Source of the DNA: Deltaproteobacteria bacterium
GTDB lineage: Bacteria; Desulfobacterota; Desulfobacteria; Desulfobacterales; B30-G6
Assembly: GCA_019313725.1 (NCBI GenBank)
Contig: JAFDAT010000052.1
Location: 1-12,502, forward strand
Length of the DNA stretch: 12,502 nucleotides
Reading direction: 5' to 3'
The notes under the pieces are model-generated. The model ran no database searches, was not told the DNA's origin, and was given only the letters and a program-made list of their open reading frames with translations. Shown in pieces: positions 1 through 8,087 of this stretch (position 1 is its first letter; the number at the start of each line of letters is the position of its first letter). A program made the position numbers and the translations under genes.

Positions 1-1
1 C

Positions 2-1216
2 ATGTTTGCTCTGGAAATCATCCTGGGGGATTTCGGGCTGGCCACCTTCAGTCCCATTGTTATTTCATCGGTCACGGCCACGGCTGTTTCCCGGCACTAT
101 CTGGGAGATTTCCCGGCCTTTATCGTCCCGAACTACGAACTTGTCAGTGCCTGGGAGTTCCCACTTTACATTTCTCTGGGGCTTTTTTGCGCTGTTATCG
201 CGTTCATCTTTATCAAGGCGTTGTACCGTGTTGAAGATCTCTTCGATGCCGTTTCATTTCCCGAATACCTCAAAGCGGGGGTTGGCGGACTGATCCTGGG
301 CGTCGCGGGTATGGTTTTCCCCCAGATTCTGGGTGTCGGTTACGGTGCCATCGACCTTTCCCTGATCCAGGCGCTGTCCTGGTGGCTTCTGCTGCTCCTG
401 GTGGTCATTAAAATTCTGGCCACTTCCATCACCATCGGTTCCGGCGGTTCCGGCGGCATTTTTGCTCCTTCGCTCTTTCTGGGTGCCATGGCCGGGGGAT
501 TTTTCGGGGTCATGGTTCACGGTATTTTTCCGAACATCACCGCCTCTCCGGGGGCCTACGGCATTGTCGGCATGGGGGCGGTGGTCAGCGCCACAACCCA
601 CGGACCGTTGACCGCCATCCTGATGCTGTTCGAGATGACCGGTGATTATAAAATCATCCTGCCGCTCATGATAACCTGCATTGTCAGTTCCCTGGCTGTT
701 CAGAAACTTCTGAAGGAATCCATCTACACCCTGAAGCTGATACGCAGGGGAGTGGATATCCGCGAGGGGCGCGAGGTGAATATCCTCAAGTCCATCAAGG
801 TGGAGGATGTCATGAACAGTTCTGTCGAAACCGTTCCGGAGGGCATGGGCCTGGAGCGTTTCTCGCACATGGCGTCCAAAAGCAAATACAATAGTTTTCC
901 GGTCATCGACGCCGCCGGGCGTCTTGCGGGGATTCTGTCCTTCAATGATTACAGCGATGCCATTTTCGACGAAGATTTATTAGACCTGATCATTGCCAGG
1001 GATATTGCAACCAAAAAAGTCGTCACCGTCACCACGGAAGACAATCTTTACCGGGCCCTGGAACGCATTACCCATAAAGACTTTTCCATTATGCCGGTGG
1101 TGTCTCCTGGAGATCAACTTAAACTCGAAGGCGTGCTCACCCGCAGGGACATCATTGGTGCGTATGACAAGGCGATCATCAAAAAGTCGCTTTTTAGCGG
1201 AAGCAGGAAGCCGTAA
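2..1216 (+). CDS. ClC-family chloride channel/antiporter with C-terminal CBS pair (5' truncated by the window)
   Basis: Integral membrane chloride channel or H+/Cl- antiporter. The window opens inside the gene: the first residues (FALEIILGDF) match the middle of ClC proteins, so the two earlier selectivity-filter regions (GSGIP and GKEGP types) lie upstream and the ATG at position 2 is not the real start. What is visible is hydrophobic helices up to about residue 235 of the fragment, the third conserved filter region GGIFAPS at 151-157, and the helix MGAVVSATTHGPLTAILMLF at 191-210. Two CBS domains follow at about 266-322 and 331-391; these are cytoplasmic and in relatives bind adenine nucleotides to tune gating. 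Bacterial ClC proteins with CBS pairs are common. Whether this one is a channel or an exchanger cannot be told without the missing N-terminal part. ETF-QO follows after 28 nt on the same strand. Confidence 0.93.
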   Translation: MFALEIILGDFGLATFSPIVISSVTATAVSRHYLGDFPAFIVPNYELVSAWEFPLYISLGLFCAVIAFIFIKALYRVEDLFDAVSFPEYLKAGVGGLILGVAGMVFPQILGVGYGAIDLSLIQALSWWLLLLLVVIKILATSITIGSGGSGGIFAPSLFLGAMAGGFFGVMVHGIFPNITASPGAYGIVGMGAVVSATTHGPLTAILMLFEMTGDYKIILPLMITCIVSSLAVQKLLKESIYTLKLIRRGVDIREGREVNILKSIKVEDVMNSSVETVPEGMGLERFSHMASKSKYNSFPVIDAAGRLAGILSFNDYSDAIFDEDLLDLIIARDIATKKVVTVTTEDNLYRALERITHKDFSIMPVVSPGDQLKLEGVLTRRDIIGAYDKAIIKKSLFSGSRKP

Positions 1217-1244
1217 GGGTTTGCGCATAAAATTGGAGAAATAA

Positions 1245-2921
1245 ATGGAAAATGCACGTGAACAGATCCCCTTTGACGTGTTGTTTGTCGGGGGCGGCCC
1301 TGCCAACCTTGCCGGGGCAATAAAACTGATGGCGCTGGCAAAAGAAAAGGGCGTGGAACTGGAAGTCGCCCTGATTGAAAAGGGCGCCGAAATAGGGTCG
1401 CATGCCGTGAGCGGCGCCATTCTCAACCCTTTGGCGCTTCAGGAACTGATGCCGGATTATCAGGAGCAGGGTTTTCCGGGTGAAACAACGATTCGGGGTG
1501 ATGCCTTTGTTTTTCTGACTGCAGGGAAATCCTTTCGGGTTCCGGTTGTTCCGCACTATATCCACAATACGGGGTTCCATGTCATCAGCCTCTCTAAGTT
1601 TACCCGCTGGCTGGCCGAGAAAGCCGAAGCTATGGGCGTAAATATTTTTCCCGGGTTTGCCGGTGTAGAAGTACTGTACGACGAAAATAAAAATGCCGCT
1701 ATCGGCGTAAGAACAGGCGACAAAGGCCTGGATGTCGACGGGACGCCCAAGGGTACTTTCGAGCCCGGCATCGACCTGATGGCCAAGGTGACCGTGTTTG
1801 GCGAAGGCGCGCGCGGCAGTCTGGCCAGGGATATTGAAAAACAGATGGGTATAGCAGCCGACTGCATGCCCCAGGCATATGAGACCGGTATAAAAGAGGT
1901 CATCCAATTACCGGAGAATTCGTTTTTTGACCGGCGGAATTTTAACTGCATCCATCTCCTCGGTTATCCCCTGCGCCTGGACATGCCCGGGGGCGGTTTT
2001 ATCTATGAGATGGGGGCGAACAGAATCGCCATCGGCTATCTTGTGGGGCTCTCTTATGAAAATCCGCGCCTGGATATTTACGATCCGTTTATTCAATTTA
2101 AACGTCATCCGTTCATTGCCGATATCATCCGCGGCGGGAAGGTCATCGAGCAGGGAGCCAGAACCGTGTCCACCGGCGGTTATTTCAGTATTCCGCAACT
2201 TGCATTCAACGGCGGACTTATTGTGGGCGGGTGTGCCGGTATTCACAATGTCCCCGCCCTGAAGGGTATCCACACAGCCATGAAATCGGGGATGCTGGCG
2301 GCGGAGACGATCCTCGAAGCGTTGGGAAATGAGAGTTTTGGTCTGGAAACATTGGGTACATATACAGATCGGATAGCCTCCAGTTGGCTGGAAAGAGAAC
2401 TCTACGAAGGCCGGAATTTTTACCAGGCCCTTTCCAAATCACCGCTGCTCAAGGCCATCTATCTGGGTGCTCAATACCTGACCCGCGGAAAGGGAATTCG
2501 CGACAGAATGCCCATTCAGGATGACAGACTGACAATGCAGCCGCAGCATTCCCGAGCAGCATACCCGATGGACCAGCCGGAGAAGGATCTCTACGACAAT
2601 GTGCTCATGGTCGATAAACTGACCGGCGTATACCTTTCTAGAACCATGCACCGGGAGGATCAACCCGCCCACCTGGTCATCCACGACCGGGCGCTTTGTG
2701 CCAACGAGTGTCATGCAACCTATAACAACCCCTGTACACGGTTCTGCCCGGGCAATGTGTACGAGGCTGTTCCGGACGAAGGGAATCCGAGGAGGATCAG
2801 GATAAAACTCAACCCGTCCAACTGCTTCCACTGTAAAACCTGCGATATAAAGGACCCTTACGGCAACATTGCCTGGACTTGCCCTGAAGGAGGGGACGGT
2901 CCGGGGTATACGGTAGTATAG
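1245..2921 (+). CDS. Electron transfer flavoprotein-ubiquinone oxidoreductase (ETF-QO)
   Basis: Membrane-associated enzyme that takes electrons from reduced ETF, fed by acyl-CoA and related dehydrogenases, and passes them through FAD and a [4Fe-4S] cluster to the quinone pool. The 558 residues are close to the mature length of mitochondrial ETF-QO. Visible parts: the N-terminal FAD-binding loop VGGGPANLAG (15-24), the region FDRRNFNCIHLLGYPLRLDM around the quinone and FAD sites, the second FAD motif GCAGIHNVPALKGIHTAMKS, and a C-terminal ferredoxin-like domain. In that domain Cys501 (CPGNVYE), Cys527, Cys530 and Cys533 (NCFHCKTCDIKDP) match the four known cluster ligands; Cys485, 489, 497 and 546 are extra. 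The full domain separates it from FixC, which lacks the cluster. The ATG at 1245 has GGAG 6 nt upstream. No etfA or etfB is in the window, so its ETF partner is encoded elsewhere. In anaerobes the acceptor is probably menaquinone (inference). Confidence 0.96.
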   Translation: MENAREQIPFDVLFVGGGPANLAGAIKLMALAKEKGVELEVALIEKGAEIGSHAVSGAILNPLALQELMPDYQEQGFPGETTIRGDAFVFLTAGKSFRVPVVPHYIHNTGFHVISLSKFTRWLAEKAEAMGVNIFPGFAGVEVLYDENKNAAIGVRTGDKGLDVDGTPKGTFEPGIDLMAKVTVFGEGARGSLARDIEKQMGIAADCMPQAYETGIKEVIQLPENSFFDRRNFNCIHLLGYPLRLDMPGGGFIYEMGANRIAIGYLVGLSYENPRLDIYDPFIQFKRHPFIADIIRGGKVIEQGARTVSTGGYFSIPQLAFNGGLIVGGCAGIHNVPALKGIHTAMKSGMLAAETILEALGNESFGLETLGTYTDRIASSWLERELYEGRNFYQALSKSPLLKAIYLGAQYLTRGKGIRDRMPIQDDRLTMQPQHSRAAYPMDQPEKDLYDNVLMVDKLTGVYLSRTMHREDQPAHLVIHDRALCANECHATYNNPCTRFCPGNVYEAVPDEGNPRRIRIKLNPSNCFHCKTCDIKDPYGNIAWTCPEGGDGPGYTVV

Positions 2922-2990
2922 CTTAATTTAGCAGAATCCAGGAGCCGGAATTCAGATTGAGTGTGAATGATTTTCAAGAGATAATCACTG

Positions 2991-4466
2991 CTATTTATCG
3001 GAATATCGAAATTTATCATAAATATGTGACATTTTGTGCTGCAAACGCTCATTATACTTCTTTCCATTTTCTATGGGCTGCCAATGTGGGGATATTTTAG
3101 CAAGCGCTTCATCCAATTGCCACTTATGTTGAAATTTTCTGCCTTCAAGTTTTTCCAGGACAGCAATCTCCTGCTTGGTAATCCAATCTGAGTCAAGATT
3201 GATCGTTTTAAGTTTTTTGAAAGTAACTGCCATGGGATCGATTTCTGCAGAATTCAAAATAAATACTCGATCTGATGGTTTTAAATTATTCAGATTTGAT
3301 AACGCCTTGTAGAAATGTTTTGCGTCCGGAAATTCTTTTCCAAGCATGCTTCCAGTTTCTTCAAGTGATATGCCTTGCTTTTGAATGCGTGCCATTGCTT
3401 CTGAAGTAATGGCATAGGGTACTGGACGATAGGTTTTCTGCTCAAAAACGTTCTGCAAAAAAAATAGCGAGATAAAACTTACCATAGCTGCTATTATCGG
3501 TGTCACTATCCAACTGCTTCCTATACCACCCAGAACCCTCCATCGGATACCTCTTCCGCCTTTAAGCAAACCAATTCCGATGACAGCACCCACTATCGCT
3601 TGAGAGCTGGAAACAGGAACCAGCGGAATCGTTGGCAATCCGTGATGTTTCAGGAATGCTTCCAGCCCCTGTGAAGCGAATAAAAATAACACAAGAGAAT
3701 GGGCAGAGACCACCACAAGTGCAGCAACCGGCGAAAGATTCATAATACCTTCACCGACAGTTGCCATAACCTTTCGAGAGTATGTGAGAACGCCAACACT
3801 GATGGCAACGCCTCCGATAAAGAACAGTTGCTGTGTCGAAGTCAGTTTGAATAACCCGAAAAAGGAAATGTCGGCAAAAGGAGAAACCGGTATGAAAACA
3901 CCCATTACATTCGCAATATTATTTGCGCCAAGGCTGTATGCTCCGAAAGCCCCCATAACAATCAGGCCATAGCGTGTCATGGAATCGAGTCTGAACATGT
4001 CGATTTTTATCCGACCGATGACAATGACGATAACTTTGTACAGGATCAGCGCAATAATTCCAGAAAGTGTCGGGCAGGCAATCCATGTGATGACAATTTT
4101 TGACAAGGTGTGATAGTCGGTCAATGATCCGCTGAAGAAGTTCCATCCAATGATTGCTCCCACGATTGCCTGGGATGTGGATACAGGGTACCCGAGCTTG
4201 GTCATCGAATAAACACTTGCAGCCGCTGACAATGCAACAATGAACGCCCCGGCGATTGCGTTGACCGAACCGAGTTTTCCAAGTGTATGAGATGCGCCGG
4301 CACCGCTGATGACAGCACCGAGAAGGATGAAAATGCTGCAGCAGATTGCAGCTGTACGAAACCGAACCATTTTGCTGCCAACAGCTGTTCCAAAAACATT
4401 TGAAGCATCATTGGCCCCGAGAGACCAGCCTAAAAACAGACCACTTGAAAGGAAAAAAAGAAACAT
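2991..4466 (-). CDS. PiT-family inorganic phosphate transporter with long soluble C-terminal tail
   Basis: Low-affinity, ion-coupled phosphate permease of the inner membrane (PF01384 type). Both halves of the internal inverted duplication are clear. The signature GANDASNVFGTAVG is at residues 17-30 and its partner GANNIANVMG at 180-189. The second paired motif is PVSTSQAIVGAIIG (94-107) and PVSSSQAIVGAVIG (284-297). About ten hydrophobic segments run to residue 340. Beyond that comes a hydrophilic tail of about 150 residues (343-491), which I do not recognise and which is not part of minimal PiT proteins. The start at 4466 is supported by AAGGTGG just upstream, which overlaps the stop codon of the preceding DUF47 gene, so translation is probably coupled. 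Base composition is lower in GC than in the flanking genes. The gene converges on the ETF-QO gene; in the 69 nt between them I see no strong terminator. Confidence 0.95.
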   Translation of the reverse strand: MFLFFLSSGLFLGWSLGANDASNVFGTAVGSKMVRFRTAAICCSIFILLGAVISGAGASHTLGKLGSVNAIAGAFIVALSAAASVYSMTKLGYPVSTSQAIVGAIIGWNFFSGSLTDYHTLSKIVITWIACPTLSGIIALILYKVIVIVIGRIKIDMFRLDSMTRYGLIVMGAFGAYSLGANNIANVMGVFIPVSPFADISFFGLFKLTSTQQLFFIGGVAISVGVLTYSRKVMATVGEGIMNLSPVAALVVVSAHSLVLFLFASQGLEAFLKHHGLPTIPLVPVSSSQAIVGAVIGIGLLKGGRGIRWRVLGGIGSSWIVTPIIAAMVSFISLFFLQNVFEQKTYRPVPYAITSEAMARIQKQGISLEETGSMLGKEFPDAKHFYKALSNLNNLKPSDRVFILNSAEIDPMAVTFKKLKTINLDSDWITKQEIAVLEKLEGRKFQHKWQLDEALAKISPHWQPIENGKKYNERLQHKMSHIYDKFRYSDK

Positions 4467-4474
4467 CGTCCACC

Positions 4475-5125
4475 TTAGAGGGATCGTTTGATTACATAAA
4501 TTCGCAACTTATCGGAAACGTCTTCGGCTCTGTCGGCAATTTTGTCAACATGCTTGACGAAATCCCTTAATTGCAATTTTTCACTCAACGAAAGACCCTC
4601 TTGCCTGAAAATAGTTTGCTGGAGTTTTGAAGCCATCTTATCAGATTGCGACTCCCAGTAAGGAACTTTATGAATATGGTCTGTAACCGATGAACTGTCC
4701 TTAAAAAAAGCCCTAGAAGAACGGACAGTCGCCTCAACCGCCTCAACAACAATGCTGGTCAACTCTCTGAAATCGTCATTGCACGCTTCAATCAATTGCG
4801 GCCGTTCTATGTTGAATTTCCACAGGGCTCCCTTGAAGCGATCAAGAAGTGCATCCAAATTTTCTAATAATTCAAGGACATCACCTCTTGATTCTGGAAT
4901 CAGGGTTTGAATATAAAGTGTCTCCTCCAAATTTCTGCGTAGAGTATCACCTTCATGCTCAGTCTCGATGATATCATCGATCTTATTTTCAAAGGATTCA
5001 ATATCGTTGGACAAAAATGCATCCACACCAGCTTTAAATAATAGTCCGGCTTCACTGACTTTGTCCAAAAAAACATCGAACTGTCTGCCTATATCAAGCC
5101 TCTTTTTTAGTATTCGAAATTCCAT
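4475..5125 (-). CDS. DUF47 / PhoU-like phosphate transport accessory protein
   Basis: Cytoplasmic, almost all-helical protein of the DUF47 family (TIGR00153 type), a distant relative of PhoU that is regularly encoded next to PiT transporters and thought to modulate phosphate uptake. It has 216 residues, normal for the family. Acidic clusters of the kind that bind metal in PhoU-like folds are visible: E56-H-E-G-D60, E158-S-Q-S-D162 and D194-K-I-A-D198 with E201-D202. The start at 5125 has AAGGA about 8 nt upstream. It is the first gene of a two-gene unit with the PiT transporter; the 8-nt gap and the ribosome binding site overlapping its stop argue for co-translation. Its direct biochemical action is not settled for the family. 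Confidence 0.93.
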   Translation of the reverse strand: MEFRILKKRLDIGRQFDVFLDKVSEAGLLFKAGVDAFLSNDIESFENKIDDIIETEHEGDTLRRNLEETLYIQTLIPESRGDVLELLENLDALLDRFKGALWKFNIERPQLIEACNDDFRELTSIVVEAVEATVRSSRAFFKDSSSVTDHIHKVPYWESQSDKMASKLQQTIFRQEGLSLSEKLQLRDFVKHVDKIADRAEDVSDKLRIYVIKRSL

Positions 5126-5200
5126 CTAATAATCCTTTGCTTGAGAGAATTAATTATGCGTAAGCACTCCATGCATTACCGAACAGGAACAACTTTGCTT

Positions 5201-5230
5201 ATCCTATTGATCATAAATATTCGTCTACAA
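5201..5230 (-). promoter_or_regulatory. Weak candidate promoter for the DUF47-PiT unit
   Basis: Read on the minus strand, TTGTAG (plus 5225-5230) and TAGGAT (plus 5201-5206) are 18 nt apart, about 75 nt upstream of the DUF47 start. The match to a sigma-70 promoter is partial. I do not see a convincing Pho box. The 176-nt gap between the PurF-like gene and the DUF47 start holds nothing else I can name. Confidence 0.2.
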
Positions 5231-5301
5231 ACTTCCATCTTGCCCAAAAGAAGCATAAAACGCATTGCTGAAACCGGGCATCCGTTTGAAGCAGATCTTC
5301 G

Positions 5302-6705
5302 CTAGTAGTAACTGGACCCGTCCCAGCAGTGCGTGCACAGCCTATCCTTGGGAAGGCCGATGGCGGTCACGAGGTTGTCGAGTTTCTGGTAGGCCAGGGA
5401 AGTCAATCCCAGTCGCTGGCCGATGCGGGCTATCATTTCCAGGTTTTTGGGGGAGTCCGCCCGGGCATATTCCTCCAGAAAATCGGTTTCCTTTTCTTCG
5501 ATTTCGCTGATGACTTTGCGGCCGGCCAGATCGAGTGTCGATCTGGAAGTCGAAAAATTCAGGAATTCGCAGGGGTAGATCAAGGTGGGGCAGGCCGGGC
5601 GCATATGCACTTCTCTGGCGCCGTAATCAAACAACTTGCGAATGTTGTCCTGCAGCTGTGTTCCGCGAACAATCGAATCCTCGCAGAAAAGCAGCCGTTT
5701 GTCCCGAATCAGATCCTTGATCGGAATCAGTTTCATTTTGGCGACCAGGTCCCGCTGTTCCTGATTCTGGGGCATGAAACTTCTTGGCCAGGTGGGGGTG
5801 TATTTGACGAACGGCCGGATATAGGGGATTCCTTTTTTGTTGGCATACCCGACGGCATGTCCGATTCCCGAATCAGGAATGCCGGCGACATAATCGATCT
5901 CAATATGGTTGTTTTCAGAGAGCACGGCTCCGCAGCGGTTGCGGGCGGCTTCAACATTGATGCCTTCGTAGCTCGAGGCCGGATACCCGTAATACACCCA
6001 CAGGAAACTGCAGACCTGCATCTTTTCACCCGGCGCTTGGCACTGCTCACAGCCATCGGCTGTCAGGCGCACAATTTCTCCCGGGCCAACATCTTTTTCA
6101 AACTCGAAACCCAGGTTTGGAAAAGCACAAGACTCGGAAGTCACAGCAAACGCTCCTTCCTTTTTACCGATGATGAGGGGGGTTCTGCCCAGTTTGTCAC
6201 GGGCCGCATAAATGCTGTCTTCGGTCAGCAGCAGCAGTGAGCATGATCCCTGGATAGATTCCTGAACCCTTGAAATGCCTTCGACAAAGGAATCCCCTTC
6301 ACAGATCAGCATGGCGACCAGTTCGGTGGGGTGCAGTTCCCCTCCGCTCATTTCGGAAAAATGCATTTTTTTCTGGTAGGCTTTCTCTCCGAGTTCCTCC
6401 AGATTGTTGATTTTTCCTACCGCGACCAGGGCAAAAGTACCCAGGTGAGATCCTATGATCAGGGGCTGGGTATCGGTGTCGCTGATGACACCGAGGCCGA
6501 TTGTGCCATTAAGTTTGGGCAGGTCGGACTCGAATTTGGAGCGGAAGTAGTCGTTTTCGATATTATGGATGGAACGCGAATATCCCTCACCGTTTTTTAA
6601 ACACAGGCCGCCCCGTTTCGTCCCCAGGTGTGAATGGTAGTCCGTCCCGTAATACAGCTCCAGTACACAGTCCTTTTTTGATGCAACCCCGAACATTCCT
6701 CCCAT
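5302..6705 (-). CDS. PurF-like protein (amidophosphoribosyltransferase paralog) with glutaminase site lost and Fe-S ligands kept
   Basis: Homolog of glutamine PRPP amidotransferase, the first enzyme of purine synthesis; 467 residues, the usual length. The fold is two-part: an N-terminal Ntn-type glutaminase-like domain (1-230) and a phosphoribosyltransferase domain (about 232-430). Canonical PurF starts MCGI-F-G with Cys as the nucleophile; here it is MGGMFG, so Gly2 takes its place. The start is secure, with AAGGAGGAGG 6 nt upstream. The RYST arginine region reads GVISD and the NGNL motif reads VGKINN, so glutamine binding also looks lost. The PRPP motif survives as CEDSIVRGTQ (341-350), with PDSG at 277-280. 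Cys232, Cys379, Cys457 and Cys460 align by motif with the [4Fe-4S] ligands of B. subtilis PurF. I recall similar MGG-F-G proteins in other anaerobes annotated as PurF. It may use free ammonia or another nucleophile, or be structural; it is unlikely to be the housekeeping PurF. Last gene of a unit with biotin carboxylase, 28 nt upstream. Confidence 0.85.
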   Translation of the reverse strand: MGGMFGVASKKDCVLELYYGTDYHSHLGTKRGGLCLKNGEGYSRSIHNIENDYFRSKFESDLPKLNGTIGLGVISDTDTQPLIIGSHLGTFALVAVGKINNLEELGEKAYQKKMHFSEMSGGELHPTELVAMLICEGDSFVEGISRVQESIQGSCSLLLLTEDSIYAARDKLGRTPLIIGKKEGAFAVTSESCAFPNLGFEFEKDVGPGEIVRLTADGCEQCQAPGEKMQVCSFLWVYYGYPASSYEGINVEAARNRCGAVLSENNHIEIDYVAGIPDSGIGHAVGYANKKGIPYIRPFVKYTPTWPRSFMPQNQEQRDLVAKMKLIPIKDLIRDKRLLFCEDSIVRGTQLQDNIRKLFDYGAREVHMRPACPTLIYPCEFLNFSTSRSTLDLAGRKVISEIEEKETDFLEEYARADSPKNLEMIARIGQRLGLTSLAYQKLDNLVTAIGLPKDRLCTHCWDGSSYY

Positions 6706-6733
6706 GGTCAGCCTCCTCCTTCGATGATGTTTT

Positions 6734-8074
6734 CTATAAGTTCAATCGTTCTAAAAAATGCGTGTCGATATTGCCGGCGCGAAAGTCTTCATTGTCGACG
6801 ATGCGCTGGTAAAATGGTGTGGTCACCTTGATCCCCCTGATCTGGACTTCAGACAGGGCCCTTTTCAATCTCTGGATGGCCGCAGGGCGGTCAGATGCCC
6901 AGACAATCAACTTGCCGATGAGCGAATCGTAAAATGGTGTGATGGTATAACCGTTGTAGATGTGGGTGTCGACCCTGACACCGGGACCGCCGGGCATAAC
7001 GGCCGATTCGATTTTTCCGGGAGACGGCATAAAGTCGTTGTCCGGGTCTGCGGCATTGATGCGGCATTCGATAGCCCACCCCCTCGGCTGAATATCTTCC
7101 TGGGTAAAGTTCATTGCTTCGCCGGCCGCGATTCTGATCTGTTCCTGGACAATATCAATACCGGTGACCAACTCGGTAACCGGGTGTTCGACCTGTACCC
7201 TGGCATTGACTTCCATGAAATAAAAATGCTTGTTTTCATCCACCAGAAATTCCATGGTGCCGGCATTTTCATAACCGATGGCCCTGGCCACACGAATGGC
7301 CATCGCCCCCATGCGTTCCCTCAGGTCTGCGTCGACTAACGGGGAAGGGGATTCTTCGATGAGCTTCTGGTAGCGCTTCTGAATGCTGCACTCTCGTTCA
7401 CCCAGGTGAACGATGTTGCCGGATTGATCTGCCAGGATTTGAATCTCAATATGGCGGGGTTTCTCGATGTACTTCTCGATATAGAGATCCGGGTTTCCGA
7501 ATGCCGCCCGGGCCTCCCCCGCGGCAATGGCAAAAGCTTCGACCAGTTCCTGCTGGTCATTGGCAATGCGCATGCCCCGACCGCCACCGCCGCCGGAGGC
7601 TTTGATGATGACGGGATAACCGATAGTACCGGCGATCCGGAAAGCTTCCTCAACGGAGGATACGTCATCCTCGCTTTCCGGTTTCATGGGGATGTCCAGT
7701 TGTTCCACGGTTTTGCGTGCACGGGACTTGTTGCCGGCCAATGCGATCGCCCGGGGAGGCGGTCCTATGAAACAGATCCGGTTTTCCCGGCAGCGCTGGA
7801 CAAAGGTTTCGTTTTCCGACAAAAATCCGTAACCGGGGTGAATTGCCTGGGCGCCGGTGTTCTTGGCGGCCTGAATGATGTTGTCGATGGAAAGGTAGCT
7901 CTTGCGGCTAAGCGCCGGTCCGATGTTAACGGCTTCATCTGCCAGCTTGACGTGCAGGGACTCCGCATCGGCATCCGAGTAGACAGCCACACTATGGATA
8001 TCCATTTCCCGGCAGGCCCGGACGATTCTCAAGGCGATTTCACCACGGTTTGCAATCAATATCTTGCTGAACAT
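6734..8074 (-). CDS. accC: Biotin carboxylase (acetyl-CoA or related acyl-CoA/pyruvate carboxylase subunit)
   Basis: Uses ATP and bicarbonate to carboxylate biotin on a carrier protein. At 446 residues it is a stand-alone biotin carboxylase of the usual length, with no biotin-carrier or carboxyltransferase domain fused. Motifs: N-terminal KILIANRGEIALRI, HPGYGFLSEN (79-88), ATP-grasp glycine loop KASGGGGGRGMR (158-169), ECSIQKRYQKLIEE (228-241, with Lys237 in the place of the catalytic lysine), and MEVNARVQVEHPVTE (287-301), where Glu288 and Arg292 match the E. coli catalytic residues. All key residues appear present. The start at 8074 has AGGAG about 10 nt upstream, overlapping the stop codon of the nitroreductase gene. 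The family does not separate cleanly by substrate: it could serve acetyl-CoA carboxylase, pyruvate carboxylase subunit A or a propionyl-CoA carboxylase. No biotin carrier or carboxyltransferase gene is visible nearby. Confidence 0.94.
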   Translation of the reverse strand: MFSKILIANRGEIALRIVRACREMDIHSVAVYSDADAESLHVKLADEAVNIGPALSRKSYLSIDNIIQAAKNTGAQAIHPGYGFLSENETFVQRCRENRICFIGPPPRAIALAGNKSRARKTVEQLDIPMKPESEDDVSSVEEAFRIAGTIGYPVIIKASGGGGGRGMRIANDQQELVEAFAIAAGEARAAFGNPDLYIEKYIEKPRHIEIQILADQSGNIVHLGERECSIQKRYQKLIEESPSPLVDADLRERMGAMAIRVARAIGYENAGTMEFLVDENKHFYFMEVNARVQVEHPVTELVTGIDIVQEQIRIAAGEAMNFTQEDIQPRGWAIECRINAADPDNDFMPSPGKIESAVMPGGPGVRVDTHIYNGYTITPFYDSLIGKLIVWASDRPAAIQRLKRALSEVQIRGIKVTTPFYQRIVDNEDFRAGNIDTHFLERLNL

Positions 8075-8087
8075 ATAGGTTTTTCTC

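Noticed and set aside
254..868. 204-codon minus-strand frame inside the ClC gene
   Set aside because: Composition rich in Gln, His and Asp with no domain; the plus-strand ClC reading is certain.
2922..2990. Possible bidirectional terminator between ETF-QO and PiT genes
   Set aside because: Only a weak stem (GTGAATGATT to ATAATCAC, about 2965-2990) with mismatches and no T run on either side.
5126..5301. Pho box upstream of the phosphate unit
   Set aside because: No paired CTGTCAT-like direct repeats with 11-nt period could be found by eye.
5329..6240. 303-codon open frame on the plus strand, antisense to the PurF-like gene
   Set aside because: It is a shadow of a high-GC coding region: no family resemblance, no ribosome binding site, and the opposite strand has a clear homolog.
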